Shown piece after piece: positions 19,046 to 27,713 of a stretch of 64,000 nucleotides of DNA. How positions within the stretch are numbered: position 1 is the first letter of the stretch; every line of letters begins with the position of its first letter. This DNA comes from Sphingomonas xanthus (GTDB taxonomy: Bacteria > Pseudomonadota > Alphaproteobacteria > Sphingomonadales > Sphingomonadaceae): NCBI RefSeq assembly GCF_007998985.1, contig NZ_CP041659.1:1486001-1550000 (forward strand). The letters run 5' to 3'. The translations under genes were made by a program, and so were the position numbers. The notes below the pieces were generated by a model. It did no database searches. It had not been told where the DNA came from and worked only from the letters and a program-made list of their open reading frames with translations.

Positions 19046-20218
19046 TTATTGCTGTTGGCGCTGCGGCCGGACCTTGTCGCCCGGGTTGAGGAACCCGCCG
19101 GCGCGAAGCACGACCATCTCATTGCCTTGCAGCCCTTCGGCGATGGCAATGCCCTGCGCCGTCACGGTGCCGGTCTTCACCGGCCTGCGCTCGACCTTAT
19201 TATCCTTGCCCACGACGTAGACATAATTGCCCTTGTCATCGCTGAGGACGGCGGATTCCGGCAGCAGCGGCGCCTGCTGTGACCCGGCGACGATGGTTAC
19301 CGACGCAAAGCCGCCCGGGCGAAGCGACTGATTGTAAGGAACCGCGACGCGGGCGATGCCTTGCCGGTTCTGCTGGTTGATGACGGGCGAAATCTGCCAG
19401 ACCGCGCCGCTGGTCGTGACGGTCGAACCAACCGGGGTCACGGTTGCCGGCGATCCGACATTGATTACCGACAGGTCGGATTCGCTAAGCTGGGCACGAA
19501 GCTCCATCTCCCCGCCGCGGGCGACACGAAACAATGCGCCCGATCCGCCACTCACGACCTGGCCAGGTTCGACATTGCGTTCAAGCACCAGGCCAGCGGC
19601 CGGCGCACGAATGTCGAGGCGGCCGATCCGTGCCCGGGTTTCCGCCAGGCTGGCCTGGGCAACGCGAACGCGGGCATTGGCGGCGTCGCGCGCGGCCCGC
19701 TTGCGGTCGAGATCGGCCTTGGACACGAATCCGCGCCCGACCAGCGCTTCGCTGCGTTCATATTCATTCTGGGCCAGACGGGCATCGGCGCGGGCGACTT
19801 CAACCTGCGCTGCCAATTGCTGGGCCTGCTGGGATTGAACCGATCGTTCGATAACCGCCAATGTCTGGCCGGCCTTGACCCACTGACCTGGCTGAACCAG
19901 CACGCGCGCCACTTGGCCGCCTTCACCGGCAACGCCAACAGGCATGTCGACCCGGGCGGCGAGCGTCCCGGTCGCGGCAATCGCGCGATCGACCGACTGG
20001 CGGCCAGGGATGACGACGGTGACGCTCGGAACCTGGCCCTGTCCCGCACCAGCCGCGCCGGCGCCCGCAGGTTCGTCCCCGCCGCCGCGCATCAGGAAAA
20101 AGGCGGCCGCCAGGATGATCACCGCCGCGACCGCGCCGATGATGATCGTGCGCCGGCGCCTGGACCGATCCACCACGATCAGCGTGTCCGAGCTGTCAAA
20201 AGTCGTTTCCCGGTTCAT
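19046..20218 (-). CDS. RND efflux periplasmic adaptor subunit
   Basis: Membrane-fusion protein that links the pump to an outer-membrane channel. It has a single N-terminal membrane anchor (IIIGAVAAVIILAAAFFLM), then a lipoyl-like half (VGVAGEGGQVARVLVQPGQWVKAGQTLAVIE), a coiled-coil hairpin (about residues 140-195) and the second lipoyl half (RAPAAGLVLERNVEPGQVVSGG). Two ATGs (20227 and 20218) are possible; the second has better spacing to GAAAG. It lies 19 bases ahead of the permease, so the two form an operon. No regulator is adjacent. Confidence 0.92.
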   Translation of the reverse strand: MNRETTFDSSDTLIVVDRSRRRRTIIIGAVAAVIILAAAFFLMRGGGDEPAGAGAAGAGQGQVPSVTVVIPGRQSVDRAIAATGTLAARVDMPVGVAGEGGQVARVLVQPGQWVKAGQTLAVIERSVQSQQAQQLAAQVEVARADARLAQNEYERSEALVGRGFVSKADLDRKRAARDAANARVRVAQASLAETRARIGRLDIRAPAAGLVLERNVEPGQVVSGGSGALFRVARGGEMELRAQLSESDLSVINVGSPATVTPVGSTVTTSGAVWQISPVINQQNRQGIARVAVPYNQSLRPGGFASVTIVAGSQQAPLLPESAVLSDDKGNYVYVVGKDNKVERRPVKTGTVTAQGIAIAEGLQGNEMVVLRAGGFLNPGDKVRPQRQQQ

Positions 20219-20439
20219 AGGCCGCATTCTTTCAAGTCCCGTAGCCCGCAGTGGCGATTACTGCGGGCGCTGTATTACGCAAATAAGTCACCCCGCGCAA
20301 CTGCAGCAGCGTTGGCGTTCTCGGCCAGCGAATTTCTACGAACGGCGGCACTCGCGACACCAATGCGCGTTGTTGCAATGGTGAAACGAGCATGGTCCAC
20401 TGGGCCCAGTTGGACCTTCTAACACAGGGAGCGTTTTGG

Positions 20440-20700
20440 ATGATCGAAAGTTACGGGTTTTTCGGCTGGATAGTGATCGGCCTGCTCGCGGGCGGAATCG
20501 CCAAGTTGCTTATGCCGGGCAAGGACCCGGGCGGGTGCCTCATCACCATGCTGCTCGGCATTGCCGGCGCATTGCTTGCGGGTTTTCTGGGCAAGGCGAT
20601 CGGCTGGTATGACCAGGGCGAGGCGGCCGGCTTTGTCGCCGCGATCGTCGGCGCCTTCCTGATCCTGCTCGTGTACCGGCTCGTGCTGCGCCGTCGCTAG
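20440..20700 (+). CDS. GlsB/YeaQ/YmgE family membrane protein
   Basis: An 86-residue protein with three membrane helices and the family signature GWIVIGLLAGGIAKLLMPGKDPGG near the start and GFVAAIVGAFLILLVYRL at the end. These stress-linked proteins have no established biochemical role. ATG 20440 has GGGAG about 7 bases upstream. A second, divergent member of the family lies 1 kb away. Confidence 0.85.
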   Translation: MIESYGFFGWIVIGLLAGGIAKLLMPGKDPGGCLITMLLGIAGALLAGFLGKAIGWYDQGEAAGFVAAIVGAFLILLVYRLVLRRR

Positions 20701-20783
20701 CATCCGGACCTAATGTTCATTTTGGGGCCATCGCCGCGGGTTAATCTTGCGGCGGTGGCCCCTTTGTCCATGGAGGAGAGTAT

Positions 20784-21500
20784 ATGAAACCCCTGTTGTT
20801 CGCCGCAGCCGTCACCGCGGCTGTTCCAACCGCCGCCGGAGCACAGGCCGTGGCAAGCGTCCCGGTGCTCACGGGCACCCGGGTTGATGTTAACGCCACC
20901 GGTGAAGTGACCCGAGTGCCCGACCTTGCCGTCATATCGGCGGGCGTCCAGACGCTGCAGCCGACGGCGACAGGCGCGATCGAGGAGAATGCGACGCGGA
21001 TGGAACGGGTGCGCGCCGCGCTGAAGCGGGCAGGGATCGCCGACAAGGATATCCAGACGTCGACGATCAGCCTCAACCCCGAATATCGCTACCAGGACAA
21101 CCAACCGCCGCGGCTGACGGGTTATCGCGCGACAAACACGGTCAACATCAAGTTTCGCGACCTCAAGCGGACCGGCGCGATCCTCGATGCGCTGGTGCAG
21201 GAGGGCGCCAACCAGATCAACGGGCCGTCGCTGACCATCGACAAGCCCGATGAAGCCTACGACGAGGCACGGGTGAAGGCGGTCGCCGCGGGCCGGGCGA
21301 GGGCGGAAATCTATGCTCGCTCACTGGGCAAGCGGGTGGTGCGGATCCTCTCGGTCAGCGAAAGCGGTGCTTTCGTTCCGCCGCCGATGCCTTATGCGGC
21401 CGACGCGATCCAGGTCACCGGATCGCGCGCCAAGACCGAAATTGACCCGGGCACCCAGCAACTTCAGGTCAACCTGTCGATGAGCTTCGAGCTCCAGTAA
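20784..21500 (+). CDS. exported SIMPL-domain (DUF541) protein
   Basis: A 238-residue periplasmic protein with a clear signal peptide (MKPLLFAAAVTAAVPTAAGAQA). The SIMPL features are VNATGEVTRVPDLAVISAGVQT, RVRAALKRAGIADKDIQTSTISLNPEY and a C-terminal VNLSMSFEL strand. Related proteins (BP26, YggE) are implicated in oxidative-stress resistance and may oligomerise; no enzymatic activity is known. A GGAGGAG box precedes the ATG. A shared terminator separates it from the convergent GlsB gene. Confidence 0.88.
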   Translation: MKPLLFAAAVTAAVPTAAGAQAVASVPVLTGTRVDVNATGEVTRVPDLAVISAGVQTLQPTATGAIEENATRMERVRAALKRAGIADKDIQTSTISLNPEYRYQDNQPPRLTGYRATNTVNIKFRDLKRTGAILDALVQEGANQINGPSLTIDKPDEAYDEARVKAVAAGRARAEIYARSLGKRVVRILSVSESGAFVPPPMPYAADAIQVTGSRAKTEIDPGTQQLQVNLSMSFELQ

Positions 21501-21504
21501 ACAT

Positions 21505-21536
21505 AAAAGGGCCGCCGGTTACCCGGCGGCCCTTCT
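21505..21536. terminator. bidirectional terminator between SIMPL and GlsB genes
   Basis: A perfect 10-base-pair GC hairpin, GGGCCGCCGG (21509-21518) with CCGGCGGCCC (21523-21532), loop TTAC, flanked by AAAA on the left and a short T run on the right. It can serve both convergent genes. Confidence 0.8.
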
Positions 21537-21555
21537 CGTTCGCATGTTCCGTTGC

Positions 21556-21825
21556 TTAGCGGACGTTGCCGCGGCGAACGAGGTTGACGATTGCCAACAG
21601 GATGATCGCGCCGAGCAGCGAGATCAGCAAATTCGGGAGCGAGAAGTCGCCCGAGGTGATGGAACCGCCGCCGAGCATCGGTGCTAGCAACAGTCCACCA
21701 AGAATTGCGCCGACGATGCCGACGACAATGTTCAACAAAATCCCTTGTTGCGCGTCCGTGCGCATGACGATGCTGGCAAGCCAGCCCAAAATACCACCAA
21801 CGATGATGATCAGGATCCAGGTCAT
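21556..21825 (-). CDS. GlsB/YeaQ/YmgE family membrane protein
   Basis: An 89-residue three-helix protein (MTWILIIIVGGILGWLASIVM, NIVVGIVGAILGGLLLAP, NLLISLLGAIILLAIVNLV) with the family Gly-rich pattern. The ATG at 21825 has a GGAGG box just upstream and is preferred over longer in-frame starts. Paralogous to the gene at 20440, but only in family; the two are not close copies. Role unknown, probably envelope stress. Confidence 0.85.
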   Translation of the reverse strand: MTWILIIIVGGILGWLASIVMRTDAQQGILLNIVVGIVGAILGGLLLAPMLGGGSITSGDFSLPNLLISLLGAIILLAIVNLVRRGNVR

Positions 21826-21952
21826 TGCGTTCCTCCTGTTCGAGGCCACTCCATTATACGCGGAGCGCCTTTCCGGCATCATAGACGCGCGATGCGTGTC
21901 TGTTGTTCCGGTAAAGCAACGCCTTGTCTAGTCCACTTCTGTCAGGACAAGG

Positions 21953-21984
21953 AAAAGGGCCCCGCCATGCCCGGCGAGGCCCTT
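21953..21984 (-). terminator. terminator after sciP
   Basis: Reading the minus strand, AAGGGCC (21978-21984) pairs with GGCCCTT (21955-21961), with inner GC pairs, followed by TTTT (21953-21956). It lies 30 bases past the sciP stop. Confidence 0.65.
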
Positions 21985-22013
21985 GACTGGATCACCGCTT
22001 AGGGGACGGGCGA

Positions 22014-22313
22014 TCAATAACGTTGCTGGCGCTCATACTGGTCGCGGTAATGCTTGATCCGGGTGACGCGAAGGCCCGGCATTCCCGACCGGTCGACTGC
22101 GCGCTGCCAACCGGTAAATTCCTCGAGGCTCAGCGAATAGCGCTGGCAAGCTTCGTCGACGGTCAGCAATCCGCCCGCGACCGCTGCCACCACTTCTGCC
22201 TTGCGGCGCACGACCCAGCGCGTCGTCGAGGGCGGCGGCAATGAGTCGAGAGTCAGCGGTTCGCCGAGCGGTCCGATCACCTGAGCAGGACGAATTTTCT
22301 GATTCTCGAGCAT
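22014..22313 (-). CDS. sciP: SciP-type CtrA inhibitor (DUF1153)
   Basis: A 99-residue helix-turn-helix protein that in Caulobacter binds the master regulator CtrA in G1 and blocks activation of its promoters. The conserved stretch is visible from VIGPLGEPLTLDSLPPPSTTRW through RRKAEVVAAVAGGLLTVDEACQRYSLSLEEF and the tail GLRVTRIKHYRDQY. ATG 22313 follows GAGG at normal spacing; an ATG at 22325 would add four residues. Its presence implies the CtrA network operates here, in line with the CtrA box at 62109. A GATTC (CcrM-type GANTC) site lies at the 5' end of the gene. Confidence 0.92.
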   Translation of the reverse strand: MLENQKIRPAQVIGPLGEPLTLDSLPPPSTTRWVVRRKAEVVAAVAGGLLTVDEACQRYSLSLEEFTGWQRAVDRSGMPGLRVTRIKHYRDQYERQQRY

Positions 22314-22408
22314 GCTAAACCTCAATCACATTAAACTCTAACCGATGGGCTGTTATTAACCGAAGGGCGTTTCGAAGGTCTGAAACACGCTGGTAACCGG
22401 ACCCTTCA

Positions 22409-22645
22409 TCAATCCTTACCTCCAGTTAACCACGACGCCTCCGCGCCGCTGGCAAACGTCCCCTTCAATGCCTTTTTCGCATCCCGCCAGCCTTCGCTCC
22501 CGGAGAGAAAACAGGCGATTGCCTGGTTTCGTCCGGATGGCCCGGAATGTGCCGCCGCAGGCAGCGAGACGAGGGCCGAAAGAAGTTCATCGGCGTCGAT
22601 CGCCGCATCTCCCGCTGCCTTCAGATGGCCATCGAATCGTGCCAA
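22409..22645 (-). CDS. possible small protein with TTG start
   Basis: The 420 bases between sciP and mnmA hold this 78-residue open frame. It would start at TTG 22645, with GAGGGG about 9 bases upstream. The product is soluble and mildly basic (DADELLSALVSL, AIACFLSGSEGWRDAKKALKG) and shows no family I know. The remaining intergenic bases (22314-22408) are AT-richer and hold scattered TTAA half-sites but no full CtrA box. A real gene is plausible; an accidental frame cannot be excluded. Confidence 0.4.
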   Translation of the reverse strand: MARFDGHLKAAGDAAIDADELLSALVSLPAAAHSGPSGRNQAIACFLSGSEGWRDAKKALKGTFASGAEASWLTGGKD

Positions 22646-22731
22646 TGAACGCCCCTCAACCCAATACCGACTTGCCTCGCTCTAGCCGGACAGGGTGAAT
22701 TTCGAGTAAAGAACTGCCGCCGAGCGCATCC

Positions 22732-23832
22732 ATGAACATCCATTTCGACCTTGACCGGCCCGCCGCCGAAAGCCGCATCGTCGTCGCCATGTCGGGCGGC
22801 GTCGATTCCAGCGTGGTCGCGGCGCTCGCCGCGCGCACGGGCGCGGAAGTGATCGGCGTCACGCTCCAGCTCTACGACCATGGCGAAGCCGTGAAGCGGT
22901 CAGGGTCCTGTTGCGCGGGTCAGGACATCTATGATGCCAAGACCGTTTGCGACCGGCTCGGAATCGCCCATTATGTGCTCGATTATGAAAGCCGGTTCCG
23001 AACCGGCGTGATCGATCGCTTCGCCGACGAATATGCCGCAGGACGAACGCCGGTTCCGTGCAGCCTGTGCAACCAAGGCGTGAAATTTACCGACCTGATC
23101 GGCTTTGCCCGCGAGCTTGGCGCCGACTGCTTGGCCACAGGCCATTATGTCCGCCGCGTCGTCGCTGCCGGGCGGGTCGAACTGTGGAAGGGCCGCGATC
23201 CATCGCGCGACCAAAGCTATTTTCTCTACGGCACCACCCGCAACCAGCTTGATTTCCTCCGCTTCCCGCTTGGCGACCTGCCCAAAAGCGAGACCCGGAG
23301 GCTGGCGGTCGAGACCGGTCTTGCAGTCGCCGACAAGCCCGACAGCCAGGACATCTGCTTCGTGCCCGACGGCGACTATGCCGGCCTGGTCAAGCGGCTT
23401 CGTCCCCAGACCGCCGCGCCGGGCGATATCGTCGACCTCGACGGCCGGGTCGTCGGCTCCCATCCGGGCGTCGTCCATTACACAATCGGCCAGCGCCGGG
23501 GGATCGAGATCGGCGGACAGCCCGAGCCGCTTTACGTCGTCCGGATCGAGCCCGAGCATCGCCGGCTCGTTGTCGGGCCACGCCGGGCGCTTGCCGTCTC
23601 GGTCGCATCGGTCGCCGAGATCAACTGGCTGGCGGAGGACCAGGTCGCAGTTGAAGCCAAGGTGCGCTCGCTGGCGCGGCCAGTGGCGGCGCACTGGAAC
23701 GGGTCGTCCCTGCGCTTTGCCAATCCCGAATATGGCGTCGCGCCGGGGCAGTCGGCTGTTTTTTACGAAGGTGAACGGCTGCTTGGCGGCGGGACGATCG
23801 TGTCCACCGAGGCGGCGCTGCTGGCGGCCTGA
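22732..23832 (+). CDS. mnmA: tRNA 2-thiouridine(34) synthase
   Basis: Thiolates the wobble uridine of tRNA for Lys, Glu and Gln using sulphur relayed from cysteine desulphurase. The PP-loop [17 protein letters not shown] is near residue 20, the first catalytic Cys is in [11 protein letters not shown] (about 108), and the second in [13 protein letters not shown] (about 208). Length 366 residues is normal. Transcribed away from sciP. Confidence 0.95.
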   Translation: MNIHFDLDRPAAESRIVVAMSGGVDSSVVAALAARTGAEVIGVTLQLYDHGEAVKRSGSCCAGQDIYDAKTVCDRLGIAHYVLDYESRFRTGVIDRFADEYAAGRTPVPCSLCNQGVKFTDLIGFARELGADCLATGHYVRRVVAAGRVELWKGRDPSRDQSYFLYGTTRNQLDFLRFPLGDLPKSETRRLAVETGLAVADKPDSQDICFVPDGDYAGLVKRLRPQTAAPGDIVDLDGRVVGSHPGVVHYTIGQRRGIEIGGQPEPLYVVRIEPEHRRLVVGPRRALAVSVASVAEINWLAEDQVAVEAKVRSLARPVAAHWNGSSLRFANPEYGVAPGQSAVFYEGERLLGGGTIVSTEAALLAA

Positions 23833-24288
23833 TCAGCCGGTTGGCGACCGACCCACGAAGCGCGCCCGAAAGCGCGTCGAGCGCGGTGCGGTAAGCCAAT
23901 AATTGCCCAGCACGCCCTTGCTCAGCTTGACCTTGGTGCCGGGCTTCAGCGGCTGGTCGAACTTGCCGTCGGCCGACAAGTCGAAGCGGTCGCCGCTGTC
24001 GAGCTCGACACGGATCAGGTTGAAGCCATGGGCAAAGGACAGCTTTACCGTTCCTTCAAGCGTGCTCGGCGTGGTCGCTTCGTCGGCCGGAACCAGCTGC
24101 CCGGCGCTCAGCGCAAGCTTCAGGTCGCCGACGGCCTTGTCGTAGCACTGTAGCCGGTCGGCATCGGCCTGGACGGCCGCGCAGGCCGTCGCGGCTTCGA
24201 TCCGGGGGTCGACCTTGTCCTTGGCGGCGGCGGGCATCGCGAAACCGATCAGGACAATCGCCGCCGAAACATTCCAGTACATCGCCAT
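23833..24288 (-). CDS. exported protein with disulphide-type CYD motif
   Basis: A 151-residue periplasmic protein: GGGAGG box, then MAMYWNVSAAIVLIGFAMPAAAK as signal peptide. The mature N-terminus ATACAAVQADADRLQCYDKAV is a two-cysteine helix-hairpin motif found ahead of many exported domains, and the rest (GTVKLSFAHGFNLIRVELDSG, KLSKGVLGNYWL) looks like a small beta domain. Function unknown. It is convergent with mnmA, stop to stop without a gap. Confidence 0.7.
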   Translation of the reverse strand: MAMYWNVSAAIVLIGFAMPAAAKDKVDPRIEAATACAAVQADADRLQCYDKAVGDLKLALSAGQLVPADEATTPSTLEGTVKLSFAHGFNLIRVELDSGDRFDLSADGKFDQPLKPGTKVKLSKGVLGNYWLTAPRSTRFRARFVGRSPTG

Positions 24289-24368
24289 GGTTCTGCCTCC
24301 CTCGTTGCGGCGAGCATGGCATGGGTACAAGTTCGGCGCAAAGGTGCAATCGATGCGTTCATCGCAAA

Positions 24369-25157
24369 TCAGAGCTGGAAAAAGCCTTCGATAACCGTAA
24401 CCGCCCGCCCGCCGAGGATCACCCGGTCGCCCTTCAATTCGCAATCGAGTAGGCCGCCGCGCGCGCTGGCCTGGAGGGCGGAAAAGCGGTTGCGCCCCAG
24501 CCGATCGGCCCAGAACGGGACCAGTGCGGTATGCGCAGCCCCGGTCACGGGGTCCTCCTCGATGCCGTGATGGGCGGCGAACACCCGGCTCGCAATGTCC
24601 TGCGAAGCGCCGGGCGCGGTTACGGAAACCAGATAGGGAAGCTGGCGCAGCGCCGCGAAATCGGGCCGCACCGCGCGCACCGCGTCTTCGTCCTTGAGCA
24701 GGACCAGCGCATTGCCATTGCCCGATCGATTGCGGAAGGCGTCTCCATCCACTCCCAGCGCTGCGATCACTTCGGGAAGATCGGCGGGTTCGACTTGTGT
24801 TGCCGGCATGTCGAGCCTCAGGAATGACGGATCGTCGGGATCGCGGGTCACGGTCAGCACGCCGGACCTAGTAGAGAAGCGGATCCGTTCGCCCTTTAAC
24901 AGGATGTGGGCGCTGGCCAGAGTCGCATGGCCGCACATCTCCATTTCGACCGTCGGCGTGAACCAGCGCAGGTCGAAGTCGGCGTCGTCGCGCGCGCTGG
25001 GTACGGTAAACGCCGTTTCGGCAAGATTATTTTCTGCGCCGATCGCCTGCATGACCGCGTCGTCCAGCCAATGGTCGAGCGGCATCACCGCGGCGGGATT
25101 GCCGGCGAAAGGACGATCGGAGAAGGCGTCGACCTGGAAAAAAGGAAGGGGGGTCAT
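24369..25157 (-). CDS. PhzF family epimerase/isomerase-like protein
   Basis: A 262-residue member of the PhzF / diaminopimelate-epimerase-like fold. Typical features are FFQVDAFSDRPFAGNPAAVM (start), the NLAETAFTV block with the catalytic-type Glu near residue 47, LRWFTPTVEMEMCGHATLA and VTGAAHTALVPFWADRLG. Most members outside phenazine clusters have unknown substrates and no phenazine genes are nearby. Its start overlaps the stop of the CDF gene upstream (25154-25157). Confidence 0.87.
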   Translation of the reverse strand: MTPLPFFQVDAFSDRPFAGNPAAVMPLDHWLDDAVMQAIGAENNLAETAFTVPSARDDADFDLRWFTPTVEMEMCGHATLASAHILLKGERIRFSTRSGVLTVTRDPDDPSFLRLDMPATQVEPADLPEVIAALGVDGDAFRNRSGNGNALVLLKDEDAVRAVRPDFAALRQLPYLVSVTAPGASQDIASRVFAAHHGIEEDPVTGAAHTALVPFWADRLGRNRFSALQASARGGLLDCELKGDRVILGGRAVTVIEGFFQL

Positions 25158-26077
25158 GTGGAACTCTCCGTTAGGCTCGACGGAAGGATGGTCTCGCGGT
25201 CGATATGGCCTTCGGGGTCGAGATGAATGATGATCTCGGTTCCCGGAAAGCGCTTCTGCAACGCCAGCTCGACCGCATCCATCCGGTCGTGGGCGTGGCG
25301 AACGGTCCAGTCGGCTGGCACCCAGACATGAAATTGGGCGAAGCGGTGCGTGCCCGAGCTGCGCGTGCGGAAATCATGCAGTCCAGCAAGCTCGGGATAT
25401 TCGCGCGCGGCGGCTAGGAAGGCGTCGCGCTCATCCTCCGGCCATTCGCGGTCCATCAGCTGGTCGATCGAGTGGCTTGTAGCGCGCCAGGCGCCATAGA
25501 GCAGCCAGGCTGCGATGCCGAACCCGAAAAGCGGGTCGGCCAACCGCCAGCCCAGCAGCTGGTCGAGCACCAGCGCGGCAATCACCGAGACGTTGAGCAG
25601 CAGGTCGGACTGGTAATGGACATGGTCGGTGCGAATTGCCAGCGAGCGGGTCTTGCGGATGACATGGCGCTGGTAGGCTAGCAGGCCAAGTGTTGCCACT
25701 ATCGCCGCAATCGACACGCCGACGCCCATCGCGAGGCCTTCGGTGCGCTGGCCGCTTTGCAGCTGGATCAGGGCACGCCAGCTGATTGCGAGCGCGGAAA
25801 TGGTGATCAGGATGACCTGGACCAATGCCGCCAGCGCCTCTGCCTTGCCGTGACCGAAGCGGTGGTCGGCATCGGCCGGGATCGCCGCCCAGCGAACGCC
25901 AAGCAAGGTGACGATGCTGGCAATCAGGTCCAGGCCGGTATCGGCCAGGCTACCGAGCATGGCCACAGATCCGGTAGCGCGGGTCGCTTGGAGTTTCAGC
26001 AGCAGCAGGAAGATCGCCGTGGCGATACTCAGCGATGCGGCGCGCGTGGTCAGCCTTGCGCGGTCGTCAGCGATCAT
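25154..26077 (-). CDS. cation diffusion facilitator (FieF-type) metal exporter
   Basis: A 307-residue inner-membrane antiporter for Zn, Fe or related divalent metals. Six membrane segments are followed by a cytoplasmic domain from about residue 210. Metal-site residues appear in SLADTGLDLIASIV and DHRFGHGKAEALAAL (helices 2 and 3 region) and HVHYQSDLLLNVSVI (helix 5). It overlaps pdxH by 4 bases on one side and the PhzF gene by 4 on the other, so the three are cotranscribed. Confidence 0.9.
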   Translation of the reverse strand: MIADDRARLTTRAASLSIATAIFLLLLKLQATRATGSVAMLGSLADTGLDLIASIVTLLGVRWAAIPADADHRFGHGKAEALAALVQVILITISALAISWRALIQLQSGQRTEGLAMGVGVSIAAIVATLGLLAYQRHVIRKTRSLAIRTDHVHYQSDLLLNVSVIAALVLDQLLGWRLADPLFGFGIAAWLLYGAWRATSHSIDQLMDREWPEDERDAFLAAAREYPELAGLHDFRTRSSGTHRFAQFHVWVPADWTVRHAHDRMDAVELALQKRFPGTEIIIHLDPEGHIDRETILPSSLTESST

Positions 26078-26652
26078 GGGTAAAGCAGCCCCTCACGCCA
26101 GCTCTGGCCGACCCGTTCGAACAGGCGGCGTTCGTGAAGCCGGTGCGGCCGGTCGCTCCAGAATTCGATAGAGACCGGGCGCAGGCGAAAGCCGGTCCAG
26201 CGATCGGGCCGCGGCACATCGCGGCCGTCGAACCGCTGCCTCGCTGCGTCGAACCGCGCTTCAAAGCCTTGCCGGGAATCGAGCGGGCGCGACTGGAGCG
26301 AGGCGTGGGCGCCAAGCTGAGAATCGCGGCTTCGCGTCGCGAAATAACGGTCCGCTTCCGCCGGTTCGACCTCCTCGACCGGACCCTCGATCCGGATCTG
26401 CCGGCGCAGCGATTTCCAATGGAACAGCAACGCCGCCACGGGATTCGCCGCCAGTTCCGCTCCCTTGCGGCTGTCGGCATTGGTGTAGAAGTTGAAGCCG
26501 TCCGGTCCGAAGCCTTTCAACAACACCATTCGGACCGATGGCGCACCAGACGCGGTCGCGGTGGCCAGGGCAACGGCATCGGGGTCATTGGGCTCGGAGA
26601 CTTTTGCCTCCTCGAACCAGGCGGCGAACAGCGCAATCGGGTCATCGGCCAT
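26074..26652 (-). CDS. pdxH: pyridoxamine 5'-phosphate oxidase
   Basis: FMN-dependent final step to pyridoxal 5'-phosphate. The sequence shows AWFEEAKVSEPNDPDAVALATA, VRMVLLKGFGPDGFNFYTNADSRKG (FMN and substrate binding) and the C-terminal ERRLFERVGQSWREGLLYP, all classic PdxH blocks. The ATG at 26652 gives 192 residues, normal for the family; longer starts overlap the divergent DnaJ gene. First gene of the pdxH-CDF-PhzF run. Confidence 0.94.
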   Translation of the reverse strand: MADDPIALFAAWFEEAKVSEPNDPDAVALATATASGAPSVRMVLLKGFGPDGFNFYTNADSRKGAELAANPVAALLFHWKSLRRQIRIEGPVEEVEPAEADRYFATRSRDSQLGAHASLQSRPLDSRQGFEARFDAARQRFDGRDVPRPDRWTGFRLRPVSIEFWSDRPHRLHERRLFERVGQSWREGLLYP

Positions 26653-26749
26653 GGCCGCGCTTTGACGCCTGAACCGCCCGCTGTCGAGGCTTGGACGCTT
26701 GACGGACGGGGACGAGGGTCCGAAATCCGGGGACAACAAAGGGGATGGA

Positions 26750-27703
26750 ATGGACCTGTATCAACAATTGGGCATCAGTCGCGACGCAAGCGAGGCCGAG
26801 ATCAAGAAGGCCTATCGGAGCCTTGCCAAGCAGCTTCATCCCGATCGCAACAAGGACAATCCCAAGGCGGCGGAACGCTTTGCGGCGGTAACCCGGGCCT
26901 ATGACCTATTGTCCGACAAGGAGAAGCGCGCCCGCTATGACCGTGGCGAAATCGATGAGGACGGCAACCCGCGCATGCCGTTCGGCGGCGGCTTTGGCGG
27001 CGGCAGACGACCACGACCGGGTAGCGCCGGAGGCGCGGGCCATGAGGGCTTCCCCGGCGGGTTCGAGGGCGATGCGGCTGATTTGTCAGACCTATTCGAA
27101 GGGCTGTTTGGCGGAGCGGGGGCCCGGCGAGGCCCCGGGGGGGCGGGTCCGTTCGGCGGATTTGGCAGGGCCCGGTCACCGCAAAAGGGCGCCGACATCG
27201 CGTACCGGCTGAAGGTGGGCTTTACCGATGCCGCGACGCTGAAGCCGCAACGCGTCACACTGTCGGGCGGGCGAACGGTAGACCTCAAACTGCCCAAGGG
27301 GGTCGAAGACGGGACCAAGATCCGGCTCGCCGGGCAGGGGCAGGAGGGGCCGGGAGGGCGCGGCGACGCGATCGTCACCATCGCCATTGCCCCGCACGCC
27401 TATTTCGTGCGCGACGGCGTCAACATCCGTCTAACACTGCCGGTAACGCTGAAGGAAGCCGTGCTCGGCGCCAAGGTCAAGGTCCCGACCCCGGACGGGC
27501 CGGTGATGCTGACCATCCCCAAGGGATCGAGCAGCGGCAAGCTGCTGCGGATCAAGGGCCGCGGGTTTACCGGGAAGGACGGAAACCGCGGCGACCAACT
27601 GGTCCAGCTTGCCATCGACCTCCCCGCAGGGGACGAATCGCTGCAGCAATTCGCTGAAGGCTGGCAGGGCGGTGGAAACCCGCGCGCCTCGATGGGGGTT
27701 TAG
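26750..27703 (+). CDS. DnaJ-domain co-chaperone (CbpA/DnaJ class II)
   Basis: A J domain (residues 1-70) contains the HPD triad in KQLHPDRNKDN that stimulates DnaK. A Gly/Phe-rich linker (about residues 80-145, FGGGFGGGRRPRPG) leads into the two beta-sandwich substrate-binding domains of DnaJ_C. There is no zinc finger, so this is a CbpA-like class II protein of about 317 residues rather than DnaJ itself. ATG 26750 follows AAAGGGGA. The next gene starts 10 bases downstream. Confidence 0.92.
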   Translation: MDLYQQLGISRDASEAEIKKAYRSLAKQLHPDRNKDNPKAAERFAAVTRAYDLLSDKEKRARYDRGEIDEDGNPRMPFGGGFGGGRRPRPGSAGGAGHEGFPGGFEGDAADLSDLFEGLFGGAGARRGPGGAGPFGGFGRARSPQKGADIAYRLKVGFTDAATLKPQRVTLSGGRTVDLKLPKGVEDGTKIRLAGQGQEGPGGRGDAIVTIAIAPHAYFVRDGVNIRLTLPVTLKEAVLGAKVKVPTPDGPVMLTIPKGSSSGKLLRIKGRGFTGKDGNRGDQLVQLAIDLPAGDESLQQFAEGWQGGGNPRASMGV

Positions 27704-27713
27704 CCCCTAGTCC

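Noticed and set aside
22320..22435. CtrA box upstream of sciP
   Set aside because: Only isolated TTAA half-sites are present; none are at the N7 spacing of a full box.
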